Shown piece by piece: positions 13,651 through 25,599 of a DNA stretch of 64,000 nt. Position numbers and translations under genes: made by a program. The DNA lies in contig QNGE01003734.1 in assembly GCA_008508345.1 (NCBI GenBank), positions 1 through 64,000 on the forward strand, in the 5' to 3' direction. Under the pieces are notes generated by a model, which saw nothing but the letters and a program-made list of their open reading frames with translations, had not been told where the DNA came from and ran no database searches. The first letter of the stretch is position 1, and every line of letters begins with the position of its first letter. This stretch comes from Paragonimus westermani. Lineage: Eukaryota; Platyhelminthes; Trematoda; Plagiorchiida; Troglotrematidae.

Positions 13651-14188
13651 CGTAGTGCTGGTTCCTGAATTCGTACGCCCCGAGTTTCCCCAACCTTATG
13701 CCACCGTGAATCGGAAGTCGCAGGGAGAAAACGATGAATCTGCAAACAAACTTTATTTAATGATTCACTCACCGTTCACAACAGACTTCAACGTAACAAT
13801 TAAGGGGTGCTAGGGAGCTGGACGTGAGAGCACCTTGAGCACAACCGCACAGCAGCCGCCAGAGTGGAAGAGTGCGTCGACGGGAAATTCCAGTCGACCT
13901 TCAGACTTCAAACAAGCGTTAGGCTGGTTAAGCGGCGTTCCTAACGGTGATAGCTCAACATTGTTATCCTAGTGAATGTAACCCACAGGAGTAGAGATAG
14001 TGCGAATTCATTACACAGCTGACAGCATAACTGCGATACTTATGCCGGCCCACTAATTTTGATGCTAGTGGTTTGTAGTACATTTACATATACAAGGAAA
14101 TGTGAACAGGTGCGTTGGCACTGGCAAGGCAAATCTCACGTCGCGGGGAGTTTAGAATTTTGGGGACGTCGAAGGTGATCTCACTACA
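13651..14188 (-). repeat. 3' LTR, 538 bases, complete
   Basis: On the minus strand it starts TGTAGTGAGATC at 14188 directly after a polypurine tract and ends ...AGCACTACG at 13651, where the other copy has ...AGCACTACA. This gives the usual TG...CA ends apart from one substitution. An AATAAA polyadenylation signal lies near 13755 on the minus strand. The copy at 18764-19210 matches the last 447 bases. Confidence 0.9.
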
Positions 14189-14200
14189 TCAGCCCCCCCT
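14189..14200 (-). other. Polypurine tract
   Basis: The minus strand reads AGGGGGGGCTGA and is followed at once by the LTR start TGTAGTG. This is the normal position for the plus-strand primer of LTR retrotransposons. Confidence 0.75.
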
Positions 14201-14651
14201 AGAAGGGTGACTAATATAGGAGGCCTTCTACCTGTGAATTTTATTCCTGGGCAACAGCTGCTGTCTTGCTGGCCAGCCGCGCGCGAGCCACCCAACCTGA
14301 AAACGCCTCCTGAGGACGTGACAGGGGGTGTGATTTCCTCACTGCGCAGACACAAAGTGCTACGGCGTTCAAGGTTTTCTCCTTGGGCCCAGCAACTGTT
14401 GCTATGCATCTGGTCAGACCTAGGAATAAGGAAAGGTGAAGTACCTGAACGTTAGAGAAAAAGGCAGATACCCACCGTAACGCGTGTCCTGCAGCGCCTG
14501 AGGATATTTACAATTATGTGCAGGTATCTTCCATGTAAAGCGAGTCGGGAAATTGTACCTAAGAAAAACTGTTAGTTGCTGGTCGACAGGAGCATGGAAT
14601 ACACATAATGAATTATCAACTGTACAATAAATGCTAAACAGAAAAAGTAAA
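14201..14651 (-). other. 3' untranslated leader of Gypsy element
   Basis: About 450 bases lie between the pol stop and the polypurine tract, with no long frame that continues pol. Part of it (14294-14333) recurs inverted at the very start of the window, which shows that it belongs to the repeat family and is not host sequence. Confidence 0.7.
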
Positions 14652-17600
14652 CTACTCCAGAAGGCGCGCGGGAAAATGGACGCGCCTCCCTGAACGAGTT
14701 GTAGGTTGAGGAGGGATTTCGTCAGGAATAGATGCGGAAGGCAACGCTGGGGCTAAATCAGAGGTTGAAGTAGATGGAGACGGCTCAGGTGATGTTTGTG
14801 TTGTCGAACCGGGGGGTGAGTCGGTGAAAGCAGGTTTAAGGCGGTCAACAGAGACGGTGAGGTGCTGACCGAAACTGTCAATCACATAGGTTTTCGCGGA
14901 CCGTTTAATGACACGAAAAGGTCCTTTATACGGTTGTTGCAGCGGTTTCTTAACACAGTCTGTTCGCAGAAACACGAACTCACAATTGCTGAGTTCTTTG
15001 GGAACGTAAGACGAAGATTTTTGAATACGTGTAGCACTCGGTTGTAGTGATCGCATGTATTTGGCTAGTCGGTTGGCGTAGTCTTGAGTGCCGACAGCAG
15101 TTTCGCTTGACGATTGAAAGAAATCAGCTGGAAGGCTTAAAGGACAACCATAGACAAGTGACGCTGGGGTCGTACTGTCATCCTTGACACAATTGCGAAT
15201 ACCGAGTAGAACTAGGGGTAAAGTTTCTGTCCAATCCATCCGCTCGTGAGCACGTAATGAAGCTTTGAGCTGACGATGGAAACGCTCTACGAGTCCATTC
15301 GCTTGTGGGTGATATGCTGTGGTGCGTGCTCGATGCACGCCTAACAGCTTGGTCAGTTGTGAAAATAAAGCTGATTCGAACTGCGTACCACGGTCAGTTG
15401 TAATAGTCGACGGACAACCATAACGTGCAACCCAATGCTCGACAAAAGCGCGAGCCACAGACACTGTTGATGTGTCTGACAACGGTATGGCTTCTGGCCA
15501 GCGAGTGAACCGGTCGATACACGTGAGCAGGTGGGTGTAGCCCCTCGAAGGTGGAAGTGGCCCGACGAGGTCCAGGTGGACATGTTCAAAACGATCGTCG
15601 GGAGTTGGAAAAGTTTCCAAGGGGGTGCTCGTGTGTCGGTTGACCTTGGAACGTTGACATGCAAGACAGCAACGGGCCCAATGGCGTACGTCCCGATTCA
15701 TGTTAGGCCAGACGAATCGATCCGCGACCAGTCTTAGTGATGCGCGTATCCCTGGATGTGACAGGTTATGCAACGCTTCGAAAACTGCTTTTCGTAACGA
15801 ATGTGGCACGACTGGCCTGGGGTATCCCAGCGTATTGTCACATATAATGGTACCGGGCGAAGACGTCAATGGAATTGTGACAAGGCGTAAGTTCGTGCGT
15901 TTCAGATCATCCGTAAACGTGCAATCGGACTGTTGTTGTGCTGCTATGTTGTGATGTGATATCAAGCCGGTGGTTGTAGACACGTTGTGCATTCGTGATA
16001 GAGTATCTGCGGCGACGTTGGCAGCTCCAGAGACATGGCGGATGTCCGTAGAAAACTGGGCTATATAGTCTAGCTGTCGAGCTTCTCGAGGCGAATGTTT
16101 ATCGGAGTAATTCCGTAAAGCGTACACGAGAGGTTTGTGATCCGTGAAAATAATGAAATCGCGACCTTCGAGTGCGTGGCGAAAGTGGCGTACAGCCCTA
16201 TACACGGCTAAGAGTTCACGACCGAAGGTGCTGTATCGCATTTCGGTATCGCTGAGACGTTGAGAAAAGAATGCGATCGGTTGCCACGTCTCGCGAACTG
16301 CTTGCTGTAGCACTGCACCTATGGCTGTGTCTGATGCATCCACGGCGATACTAATTGGTGCGTCCGGTTGTTGGAAATGCAACATGACTGAAGAGGCGAG
16401 TGCCTGCTTAACATTGGCGAAAGCCGTGGAGGCTTCGGGGGTTAGGTGCAAAGTTCGTTTATTACCCCGAAGTAAATCAGTCAAAGGTTGCATAAGCTTG
16501 GCGCAGTTGGGAATAAATCGACGGTAATAATTCACGAGTCCATTGAAGCGGCGAAGCTTGGGAATTGTATCGGGAAATTGGCACGATCGAATAGCCTCGA
16601 CCTTGGAATCAAGCGGTTTAATCCCATCTGCAGAGATGCTGTGGCCTAAAAAATTCAACGAGGCTTGACCAAGTTCGGACTTAGCTCCGTTGACGGTGAG
16701 GCCGTATGATGCCAGACGTTGAAACAGCGTCCGTAGATGGGTTATGTGCTCTTCGGGGGAAGAGCTAGCCACGAGGATGTCGTCTATGTATGCATAAATG
16801 AAGTCTAGTCCACGGGTGACTTCATTAATCAGACGTTGGAACGTCTGTGCAGCGTTACGAAGACCAAAAGGCATGCGCACAAATTCGAACAAACCGAATG
16901 GAGTGGTAATAGCCGTCTTGGGTATATCCTCTTGTGCTACCGGTATCTGGTAATAGGCGCGGACGAGGTCGATTTTGCTGAAGATGGTTTTACCAGCGAG
17001 GCTGGTAGTTAGATCGTGGACATGTGGCACAGGGTACCTATCTGGAACAGTAGCATTGTTCAATCCACGATAATCTCCGCAAGGACGCCAATCACCTTCT
17101 GTCTTCTTTGGCACCATGTGCAGAGGAGATGCCCATGGGCTGTCAGAGGGGCGGATTATACCCATGTCCAGCATGTGTTGAAATTCGGCACGAGCGATGC
17201 GCAGTTTGTCTGGCGCCAGCCTTCGCGGTCGCTGAAAAACTGGTGGACCTTTCGTTTTGATGTGGTGTACCACGTCCGTAATGACGGCAGGTAACTCGTT
17301 AGGTGGACGGGTCAACCCCGTGAATTCACGCAATACCGCTCGATATCTATCGTCACCGCTTGGTTCAGCAAGCAGTGGGCTGAGGACAGTCGTCGAAAAA
17401 GTGGTCCCTATAGAGGATATACTCGTTAGGGGATCTAGGAGCTTGTGGTGACCTGCGTCAACGACCAATCCAAAGTGATTTAAGAAGTCCATGCCCAAAA
17501 TGGCATCTGGCACATCCGCTATAATGAACACCCAACGGAAAACACGCCGCAGGCCCACGTCCAACGTCAAGGAGCGTGTGCCAAAAGTGCGTATTGGGGT

Positions 17601-17816
17601 TCCATTGGCGGCACGGAGCTGGAAGGGCGTTGATCGAGGCATGTCCTCTTTTCTAGGTGGTACGACACTGACCTGAGCGCCGGTGTCCACTAGAAAACGC
17701 AACCTAGAACTCCCATCGTGTATAAAAAATAGGCGACCAGGGGTAGGACTGCCAGCAACAGTTGTCGCCATTACTTGCTGGCAGTTCCGTTTCCCGAGGC
17801 GGTTGAGAAGGTGCAC
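14652..17816 (-). CDS. pol: Pol polyprotein of CsRn1-like Gypsy element
   Basis: About 1054 residues, uninterrupted. Domains in order: aspartic protease with D-T-G-A at residues 44-47 and ILGMDFL near 106-112; reverse transcriptase with catalytic Y-I-D-D at 343-346; RNase H with Asp493, Glu534, Asp559 and Asp604; integrase with zinc finger His683, His687, Cys717, Cys720 and catalytic Asp749, Asp808, Glu844, the last two exactly 35 residues apart. A Y-K-G-P-F block sits in the C-terminal region and there is no chromodomain. The frame opens with GTG, with no early ATG, and overlaps the end of gag by 46 bases in the -1 frame, so Pol is probably made by -1 frameshifting from Gag. All catalytic residues are present, so the enzyme may be functional. 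It acts in particles for cDNA synthesis and then in the nucleus for integration. Confidence 0.96.
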   Translation of the reverse strand: MHLLNRLGKRNCQQVMATTVAGSPTPGRLFFIHDGSSRLRFLVDTGAQVSVVPPRKEDMPRSTPFQLRAANGTPIRTFGTRSLTLDVGLRRVFRWVFIIADVPDAILGMDFLNHFGLVVDAGHHKLLDPLTSISSIGTTFSTTVLSPLLAEPSGDDRYRAVLREFTGLTRPPNELPAVITDVVHHIKTKGPPVFQRPRRLAPDKLRIARAEFQHMLDMGIIRPSDSPWASPLHMVPKKTEGDWRPCGDYRGLNNATVPDRYPVPHVHDLTTSLAGKTIFSKIDLVRAYYQIPVAQEDIPKTAITTPFGLFEFVRMPFGLRNAAQTFQRLINEVTRGLDFIYAYIDDILVASSSPEEHITHLRTLFQRLASYGLTVNGAKSELGQASLNFLGHSISADGIKPLDSKVEAIRSCQFPDTIPKLRRFNGLVNYYRRFIPNCAKLMQPLTDLLRGNKRTLHLTPEASTAFANVKQALASSVMLHFQQPDAPISIAVDASDTAIGAVLQQAVRETWQPIAFFSQRLSDTEMRYSTFGRELLAVYRAVRHFRHALEGRDFIIFTDHKPLVYALRNYSDKHSPREARQLDYIAQFSTDIRHVSGAANVAADTLSRMHNVSTTTGLISHHNIAAQQQSDCTFTDDLKRTNLRLVTIPLTSSPGTIICDNTLGYPRPVVPHSLRKAVFEALHNLSHPGIRASLRLVADRFVWPNMNRDVRHWARCCLACQRSKVNRHTSTPLETFPTPDDRFEHVHLDLVGPLPPSRGYTHLLTCIDRFTRWPEAIPLSDTSTVSVARAFVEHWVARYGCPSTITTDRGTQFESALFSQLTKLLGVHRARTTAYHPQANGLVERFHRQLKASLRAHERMDWTETLPLVLLGIRNCVKDDSTTPASLVYGCPLSLPADFFQSSSETAVGTQDYANRLAKYMRSLQPSATRIQKSSSYVPKELSNCEFVFLRTDCVKKPLQQPYKGPFRVIKRSAKTYVIDSFGQHLTVSVDRLKPAFTDSPPGSTTQTSPEPSPSTSTSDLAPALPSASIPDEIPPQPTTRSGRRVHFPARLLE

Positions 17817-18568
17817 GGCTTAACGCATTTCCGTGCCTTGGTCCCAAACATGTGATGGTACCAGCAATACCCCGTTCTTGAACGCGACCTAGAACGGCTA
17901 CGTCCTCTGGAAGCGGGGCGACAGCGAGAAGCTTTAAGAGTTTGAATTTCTCGACAAAGTTCTTCCACTTTTGCTATCAATTCGGCGGGTGTGCTTTCTG
18001 TGTGTGCATCGACCTGGTGCATTTTGCTGGGAAGGTGTTGGATGACTGAGTCGGCCGATTTTGCCAAGTCATCCAAAGAACTCGTTGACATGAATGGAGA
18101 AATAATTGCCTGTACAAAGTCGGGCAACCTCTGCATCCAAAGGTAACGCATGAGTTTGTCGTCAATCCTGTGATTTTGTCCCACCTGTTTTAACTGTCGA
18201 AGCAGTTGAGATGGAGTAAGATCTCCTAGCTGTAGCTCGCTAAGGACCTGCTTAAGACGCTTCTCTTCCGATACGACAGCACGTTCTAAGAATGCGTTCT
18301 TCAGTGCGTCGTAAGGGTTGCTCTCGGGTGGTCTAATCACTAAATCTCGGACATAGGGTGCGACCGACATTGGCAACGCGGTAGCCAAGTATGTGAACTT
18401 GGCAGTCTGGCTAGTGATGCGTGCTAACTGGAATTGCAGCTCAAGCTGCGCCAGCCAGTACTCTGGGTCGTCCGGGACATAATCGGGGACACGAAAGCTT
18501 AAGGCGTTTTCCTTCGCATCTATCTCGGCGAGCTCCAGTTTGCGGTCTGAGGTATCTGACTGCATCAT
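17771..18568 (-). CDS. gag: Gag protein of CsRn1-like Gypsy element
   Basis: 265 residues from the ATG at 18568 ([10 protein letters not shown]). The middle resembles retrotransposon capsid: [15 protein letters not shown] near 58-72, followed by a helical block with [20 protein letters not shown]. An Arg/Ser-rich stretch (about 218-232) precedes a single knuckle at about 235-252 with spacing C-x2-H-x9-C-x3-C. The usual retroviral knuckle is C-C-H-C; the C-H-C-C order is a known mark of CsRn1-type elements. The gene lies 195 bases inside the 5' LTR and overlaps pol. Role: particle assembly and RNA binding. The intact frame agrees with the young age given by the LTRs. Confidence 0.92.
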   Translation of the reverse strand: MMQSDTSDRKLELAEIDAKENALSFRVPDYVPDDPEYWLAQLELQFQLARITSQTAKFTYLATALPMSVAPYVRDLVIRPPESNPYDALKNAFLERAVVSEEKRLKQVLSELQLGDLTPSQLLRQLKQVGQNHRIDDKLMRYLWMQRLPDFVQAIISPFMSTSSLDDLAKSADSVIQHLPSKMHQVDAHTESTPAELIAKVEELCREIQTLKASRCRPASRGRSRSRSRSRTGYCWYHHMFGTKARKCVKPCTFSTASGNGTASK

Positions 18569-18745
18569 TCAAATATACACAGGATTCCGAAAAAAAATAC
18601 AAACGCTTAGAAACTAGTGGAACCAGGGCACGAAATTTAGTGCTATATATGAATGAATATAAGTATGCAAACACGAGAGAAATAATTGAATCTAGCGTAT
18701 ACAAAGGGTGCAATAAATAATAAAAATCAGTATAAAAAAGCTTAT

Positions 18746-18760
18746 GGAACGGGCTCACCA
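18746..18760 (-). other. Primer-binding site
   Basis: On the minus strand the bases three positions after the 5' LTR end read TGGTGAGCCCGTTCC. Starting with TGG, complementary to the CCA end of a tRNA, this is the expected primer site for first-strand synthesis. CsRn1 elements are reported to use tRNA-Trp; I could not confirm the tRNA here. Confidence 0.7.
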
Positions 18761-18763
18761 AAT

Positions 18764-19210
18764 TGTAGTGCTAGATCCTGAATTCGTACGCCCAGAGTTT
18801 CCCCAACCTTATGCTACCGTGAATCGGAAGTCGCAGGGAGAAAACGATGAATCTGCAAACAAACTTTATTTATTGATTTACTCACCGTTCACAACAGACT
18901 TCAACGTAACAATTAAGGGGTGCTAGGGAGCTGGACGTGAGAGCACCTTGAGCACAACCGCACAGCAGCCGCCAGAGTGGAAGAGTGCGTCGACGGGAAA
19001 TTCCAGTCGACCTTCAGACTTCAAACAAGCGTTAGGCTGGTTAAGCGGCGTTCCTAACGGTGATAGCTCAACATTGTTATCCTAGTGAATGTAACCCACA
19101 GGAGTAGAGATAGTGCGAATTCATTACACAGCTGACAGCATAACTGCGATACTTATGCCGGCCCACTAATTTTGATGCTAGTGGTTTGTAGTACGTTTAC
19201 ATGTACAAGG
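18764..19210 (-). repeat. 5' LTR, truncated at its U3 end
   Basis: It aligns base for base with 13651-14097 with about nine substitutions and no gaps. The remaining 91 bases of U3, present in the other LTR, are missing. At 19211 the sequence changes to a non-LTR reverse-transcriptase relic. Since U3 normally holds the promoter, transcription from this copy may be impaired. Confidence 0.9.
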
Positions 19211-20292
19211 CTAACCCAGCCAAAGACAATGGTGATATATCTGATGCTATCTTCTTCGACTCTGCCAAAGCTTCCGACCGTGTCCCTTACGGTCCTCTGG
19301 CACATAAACTAACAGCTTACGGGATTCAAGGTTAGGCTCTCCGCTGGATAACTTCCTTTCTTGGTATCATTAGTTTCAGTGTAAAATCCGGTTCGGGTTT
19401 TTCTTCTCTGTCCCCGGTTCCCGCGGGAATCCCTCAAGTATCGGTACTTGGTCCATTGTTGTTTCTTATCCACATCAAATATCCCGCGATCTGATCTCTA
19501 GCAACGCCCTCCTTTATGCTGTTGACTTAAAAATCTGGAATGCATGTGACCCCGAATCATTGCAGATGATCCCGACCGTATTAAATGTTGGTCGGATGAC
19601 TGGAATCTCCGTTTAAACGACGGCAAGTGTGTGTACATGTCACTCGGAGGAGACTCCGTGATACACGGTGCACAAGTGCAACATATATCGCGAAAGTTGA
19701 CCTTAAAAATGACCTAGGGATTTGGCTGTCGTCTGGTTTATCCTTCTCTTATCACCACCAGCTGGCCGCCAAAGGGTATTTGTGACTCGTGGGATGATAA
19801 AACGAACCTTCCCCCGGGATAGACAAACACGCCTTTCACACGCTTTACCGAGTCTACATAAGACCACTGCTCGAATATGCCAATCAAGTCGTCTACACCG
19901 GTTTGAAGAAGGACATACTCATAATTGAACGTGTCCAGCGAGTGGCCACCAACATGATCATTGGCTTACGGCATCTCTCCTAAGAGTCTCGCCTCGAAAT
20001 TCTTGATCTTTATCCACTTGAGTTTCGAAGACTCCGCGGCAACCTAATTCTTACACACTTTCTCTTTAGCACAGGACTCGTGCAACAATTCTTCACTCTA
20101 GCAAGTGATAGCAGTCGAAGAGGTCACGACAAGAAGCTCTATAATCTTTGACCCTGGACCTTCCTAAGACAACAGTTCTTCTCTTATAGGGTTATCAAAT
20201 ACTGGAACGACCTACAACTAGAGGTTGTTAGCTGCTGTTCTAAGGACCGTTCCAAAGTGTTATTGGATTTTCACCTACTTAATAAACCATAA
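19211..20292 (+). pseudogene. Non-LTR retrotransposon RT relic, C-terminal half
   Basis: With frame changes, the translation shows the classic order of a Jockey/CR1-type reverse transcriptase: FFDSAKASDRVPYGPL near 19250, PAGIPQVSVLGPLLF near 19420-19460, the catalytic position as YAVDLKIW near 19520 (active copies have A-D-D), a DWNLRLNDGKC-like block near 19600, then the C-terminal LLEYANQVV, IERVQRVATNMI and KYWNDLQLEVV blocks, ending near 20290. Several stops and frameshifts are present and one catalytic Asp is replaced. It has no endonuclease part. It is dead. Its left edge coincides with the break in the Gypsy LTR. Confidence 0.85.
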
Positions 20293-23200
20293 GATTAACA
20301 ATTTATTCTGTTCTGCCAGATTATTATTTTACTCTGTTCTTGTTACTCTCTATAACCCCCAAGAACCGTGGTACACCCTGTTTCAATGACTGCCTTTCAG
20401 GTCAACAGAAACCCGCCAGACATCGGAACGATCAAACTGACTGGATCCGTGTAGATTGGGCCCCCAGCCTTGAACCCGTGTACGAATCGCCAGAAATCGC
20501 TTTCAGTTTTGTCAAGGTCGTGTTAAGTGATGCCGTTCTTTCATCAGCCCATCGTATTTCCTTCCCTAAAAATTCAGGTTCAAGCGCTTCGCTTTCTCAT
20601 GGTTTGATGGGACCTGGTCGTGTCCATTTGGTATGCCCTAGTGACCGAAGAAAAGTGCAGTGAGTGTATGCGTTCGGATATGTGAATGTTTAAAGAGCTA
20701 GCGACCACGTGCGTGTTGGCATACATGTGATTTCAGTGAACAAAACTTGGAATATAATGTGAGAGCTGTGTGGCGCTTCACACAACAAATGAAAGGACAT
20801 GATAAATGTTAAACACCCGGTGGTATGTCGAAGATTTCACCTTGCTGTCGTGCCGTTAGAGCTACCCTGTCGGAGTCGTGCGGGGCAGAAACTTGGCAGC
20901 AACCGTTGGGAAACTGATACGTTTTCTCCTGGGTAGTGGAAAGACCACATATTGGGCAAGAAGATGCAAATCCTAGTTGTCCTACTGACTCATCGCCTGA
21001 CACTCGTTTGTTCTTCGTAATATCACACGTAGGTTGGCAGATCGCACGTTGCGGACTGTTATGTAGGAGTGCTTGGAGTATACGGCAGTGGAATCAAACT
21101 CCATTGACTATTCACGCATTAAAATAAGTGTCAACGACTACGTTTAAACTTGGCTCTTACGGCCCGCAATTCAGTTGGAATAAAGTGATGGTTAAGAAGC
21201 CGGATAAAGTTATTATATTAATTCTACGAAACAAAGTTGATTGCGTTGGTAAGAAGCTTCATATTCTGGTCAATCATTAGAAGTTCCGGTGAATGAGCTC
21301 GAATAAAAATACAGTAATATCAAAACTACCTGGCATCACCAAAGACGGCGTTCAGCTAAAAGTTAGTCACATGAACCCAACTATTCTTTCTAACAAACTT
21401 AAGCACAAGGGAGATGCCGGCACAATTGCAGATAGCTATCTAGATTAGAGTAGATACTGCAACTGCACATTGAAATCTACGCAGTATCCCTGATGCAGAA
21501 GATACGATACACGAGCATATCCGAATCAACCTTGAGTAGTGTTTAGTGTACACCTAAATTGAGCAAAGTCGTCAAATCTTAACTGGCTTGCATCTGATTA
21601 CTCTAGCATCACAGTCCGGTTTCCTGTTTCAGAAGCGAAAACGTGCAAGCGAAAACAATTTGCGTTTTCGTATTTAAAAAGAAACCTCATGGATGTAGTT
21701 TTCACCATGGATCATAATACCGTGGATTAGTATCAACAAACACACGGTGTTCATGTGAGACGTCCAGTCTAAGAATGAAGACTCAAACAGAGCTGCAAAC
21801 GTTGACAAGTATTCGTCACTGCTAATTGCGCGCATCTTTTTGCAACTGAAGAGTCGTAAAGCAGAACAGGAGAAATAAACTGAGAGTATTTTTGTAGAAT
21901 TTCAGTGGTGTATGTGGCACTCGAGAAAACAGCAGCGCAGACAATTACTGACTCAGAACAAAGCGAACATAACTGGAGACACGGGCCAGGATCCGTTAAA
22001 TTCGCTGATTCACCAAATTAATTGTCCATACGGAGTGACTTGGATTATTTCATTCGCGGTTGCAGTCTGCCAGTTTTAAATGTAAGAGCGGAGAAATTAA
22101 AAGGTTAAATGTGCTTATTGGAAAGAACACACAGTTAAACATGTGGCTGATTAAAACGGAGGAGGTTGGGGATAACGAAATTATCGGTGCTCGTAGCCAA
22201 AATCTTAACTTTAAACGCGCATGAAAGTTATGGGAAGAAAGAAAGCAGAAAATTTGCAAGGGGAATATTAACAATCCGCTAGGGCTGCGAAAAGTTGCGC
22301 ACATCACCGTGTTCCTATAGAAACGGCGGTGGCAACCAGCGACACCTGGGTTTCGCAGAAAAAGCAAGGTTGTTTGGGAATGTGCTCAGGTTTACAGTTC
22401 CGCCATACTGAATACCTGTAATTTTGACAAATTTGATCCGTCTTGATGCTCAGAGGAGATTGACACTACACTATGGAACTGGTGTCAGCACGTTTGTGCA
22501 CTGAATTATTGCTCCCAGATACACGCAAAATGTACCAGGCATGAAGTGAAAATACGAGTAATTAAGGGAGACCGAACGTGTACTGTACGACAATTACAGT
22601 AGATTTTAACCAATGTTAAATCACACAAGTACACGAAATCAGCTAGGGAAGTCAAGGAACCGGCCGTGGAACGCGCGGGCGAGCGGGAAGTGCGTGTGGC
22701 GCCATTAGCACACATAAGCCGACAAGCATACAAACAAGCGAATGCGATCTCATGCAGCAAACGGACTGCGGGCAAAGATCTCTGCGACCCTATGTACAAT
22801 GTGAACTAAGATTTCGGGAAGAAATATACACGCAAGGTACCACTACGCATAGTACAGCAAACACATCGGGGTTATCTCTGGGTCGCTACAAGTTTGTGCT
22901 CGCGGACCCATTTACGGACCAATCGATAACGCCCACGCAACCGATACATCAGTCGTAATTCTGATAGTGACGTGGCAAAAGTAGTTAACACATTAACGGC
23001 TAGTTCGATGGACTATACGTTGTCCGTAAGGGACACTGACAAAAGTGAGCCAAGAGCAACAGCAAACAATGAGTATTTCACATAACTGAGGAGATGTGGA
23101 ATATTGATAGTATAGAAGGAGTGAGCAGTTAGTTAACGTGATCATAGTAACTTCTGGAATCCCTGAACGGTTGCGAAACCAGAATGTCCCCTGAAAGGGT

Positions 23201-23599
23201 ATCCCAGTGATCTGTGGCGCGCCGACTGTAGACGGACCCCAGCTATCACATGGTCACATCAAGGTTTTGTAACTTCGAGGATGGCAGCGAGGAGCTGGCA
23301 GCCTTGCGGGCTTAAGTAGGCTAAAAAGATCAAGACTTTGAGGCGGGTAGCTAAGTTGAAGGTGAGTGTCATGTCTTCTTTCCGTCACAAATTTAGAAAC
23401 ACTTTCTCAGCCTATCAAGTAGGTTTGAGTATTACAGACCGTTTAAACCCTCCTCTGTGAGTGTTCAGGCGCTTCACCAGCCTTGATGCTACTTTATCAC
23501 GCGGTAGACATGGAGGGTTCACCTGGAATCAATATTTGAGGTGAGATCTCACAACCATAGTGAACAGCTTACAGAGCATAGCACCGTCCGCATGCCGAG
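20293..23599. other. No recognised gene
   Basis: Only short open frames occur. One minus-strand frame at 20809-21003 includes a C-P-I-C-G start that recalls a zinc-binding residue pair, but it is only 64 codons long and lacks a second pair. I see no repeat or RNA gene that I can support. Confidence 0.35.
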
Positions 23600-24170
23600 G
23601 GCTTAACGAGTTGTCGGAAGCTGGCTGCTTGCTGCCACTGACTGATGGCCCTCAGTTCGAGGGTTGAAATAAGAGCGAGGTCCATCCGCTAATCCATTGG
23701 ACGACACACACGTGAGTTTTGCACTAGTAATAAAACCAGTGAGCAACACCGTGCATTTTTTCACGGTTCTTCTGCAAGAGCCCATTTGGTGACCAAAACT
23801 AAGGGCGGTCCACGGCCCTGTACAAAGCTTGCGATCCCCTTAAACTGTCTAAAATCTGCCACACTTTGGATTTACCCGGAAACGTCAGTGAAGGTACCTA
23901 CAGGAGGTCAGGAAGCCAGTCGATGTAGAAGAGAAGGCACAAAACAGAACCTCGCGGCACCATGCCTATCAAAACAGGCCGAAGGTTGGAATGTTCGTTC
24001 TTACAGGGGCTCAATACCTCCTGCTCCACAGAGAACGGTATATTCCTCGTAAGAGGTGCCTTGTCAAAAGTTCCACCAAGACCAACTGAAACTGCACGTA
24101 TGAAATGACTCGGATTTATTGTCTTCCCCCATTTCCTCTTTGTAGTAAGATTTCTGAGGCCAGTGTTCAT
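23600..24170 (-). pseudogene. Non-LTR retrotransposon RT relic
   Basis: The minus-strand translation contains IGMVPRGSVLCLLFYIDWLP (about 23905-23970), a decayed form of the G-V-P-Q-G-S-V-L-G-P block of non-LTR reverse transcriptases. It is followed by VGTFTDVSGKSKVW where active copies have F-A-D-D-V-K. Stops and shifts follow. About 1.4 kb upstream on the same strand lies a matching endonuclease relic (25600-26090), so both may be remains of one element. Confidence 0.65.
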
Positions 24171-25599
24171 GTCTGAAGTAGTGCTGGACTGAGCTAAGGG
24201 GTAGGAAGTGGGTCAGATGAGCCTCGTTCTTTACTCTTACCGACCCCTGGAACAGTTTCATCTTGATACTAGTCAAACCAACGGGTCGTCATTTAGCAGT
24301 ATTTAAGTATGCGACATGACCGCCTCACGCCATTTCGCGAGAGAGATTTTGTTTTCAATGAATATCCGAAAGACCAGAGTAAACGGCCTCCCTAGTACCG
24401 CAAGCTCACAAATTGATTTTCATTTACACCCATCAGGTTTAGCCACCTCAGGATGCTAAAACTTCACCATCAGAGTTTAGTACAATCCTGAAAAGGAGAC
24501 TAGTCGATTTCTATTTACATTTTTAATGACCACCGATCGTGTGGCTTCTTTAATTATCTCAGCTTCATTCATGTTTTCCCGCCTGTCTGTTTTGTACGCA
24601 TGATCCTGTGTGTGTATGCTATAGGAGGCCTCATATGAACCCAGTGGCACTTTCATTTACCTGACGAGCTTTTATGTGCTGTCGGGTGGGCTGCAGCTCC
24701 TCGCATTTCTTTCCTATTTTTCCTTTGTTGCTGCCGTTGGCCCCAGATTTGTCTCGAATTAGCTAATTATTATATTTCCAAAGATTGCTGGAAATATATG
24801 GTTTGTTGGGGTAATGTTTCGATTGCTGTCCAGGAAATAGGCTTCAAATTATTGGTGGATGACGGGCGAGCGCATACTCACTTGTTTACCACACAGTCTC
24901 CTAAATGGAGCGGAAAGTTTCAGTACAAAGATACTAACATATTATTACACCAATAAGCAGGCTTTAAAACCAGAATAAATGGGGATTCTGGCCCCATCCA
25001 TGCTCGGGGATACGGAGATACTTTCACCTTCACGACATCTTGTTTATCTGGAGAAGCACCTCGAGTTTACAAAGACACAGTCAGCCACCTCTCTTTCATG
25101 CCGTTATTCGGCAGCTCTGCGACTCTGCTTGCAAACACCTTGCACCGTAACCCCCCAGAAGTGCGATTCAAAAGACCATCCACACTTAGCCATGATGGAG
25201 CGCCTGCAGGCACTCGTCCGCTTTCAGACCGCTTTCATACCCCCTTAATTAAACCACGTAGGCGACTGGGCGACGTGGTAAACTGCCGAGATTGGTATGT
25301 GCCTCCCAGAAATTGACACAAAGTGGCCGTAAGCTTTCGATTAGACATTCTTCGTAGAGTGCCCGTCCATCATCAAGAACACGGCTAACGGATTATGGCG
25401 GACTTCACACTATAGGAGATTGCTTTCCTGATGTCAGGAGGACGGAGTTAATCACCGCACCTATTCCTGGTAACGGCACCTACTTGATAATACGACATTA
25501 TCGCTCGATCCTAGTGGCTACCGGAAAACAAAAAACGGACACAGATTCGGTGGATTTTGTGACGACGAGATCTACCCTTGACGGGAGTTAATCCGCAGT
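24171..25599. other. Unassigned, between two parts of a non-LTR relic
   Basis: No family is recognisable. The position between endonuclease and RT relics on the minus strand suggests the N-terminal RT half of the same element, decayed beyond what I can read, possibly with later insertions. The plus-strand frame at 24979-25248 shows no domain. Confidence 0.3.

Larger units (their letters stand above)
13651..19210 (-). mobile_element. CsRn1-like Ty3/Gypsy retrotransposon, nearly complete
   Basis: On the minus strand the order is 5' LTR (truncated), primer-binding site, gag, pol (protease, RT, RNase H, integrase), 3' leader, polypurine tract, 3' LTR. Gag and pol are free of stops. The two LTR copies share 447 bases with about nine differences, roughly 98% identity, so the insertion is fairly recent. 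The Gag knuckle has the order C-H-C-C, which is known for the CsRn1 lineage of flatworm Gypsy elements; this places it there by inference. The first 91 bases of the 5' LTR (the U3 start) are missing and a non-LTR relic abuts at 19211. The downstream flank is ACAC (13647-13650); with the other end lost, no target-site duplication can be tested. Confidence 0.93.

Noticed and set aside
14862..17676. Several plus-strand frames of 60-90 codons
   Set aside because: They are antisense to the intact pol gene of the Gypsy element and are shadows of it.
20809..21003. A possible zinc-finger fragment on the minus strand
   Set aside because: Only one C-x2-C pair is visible and the frame is short.
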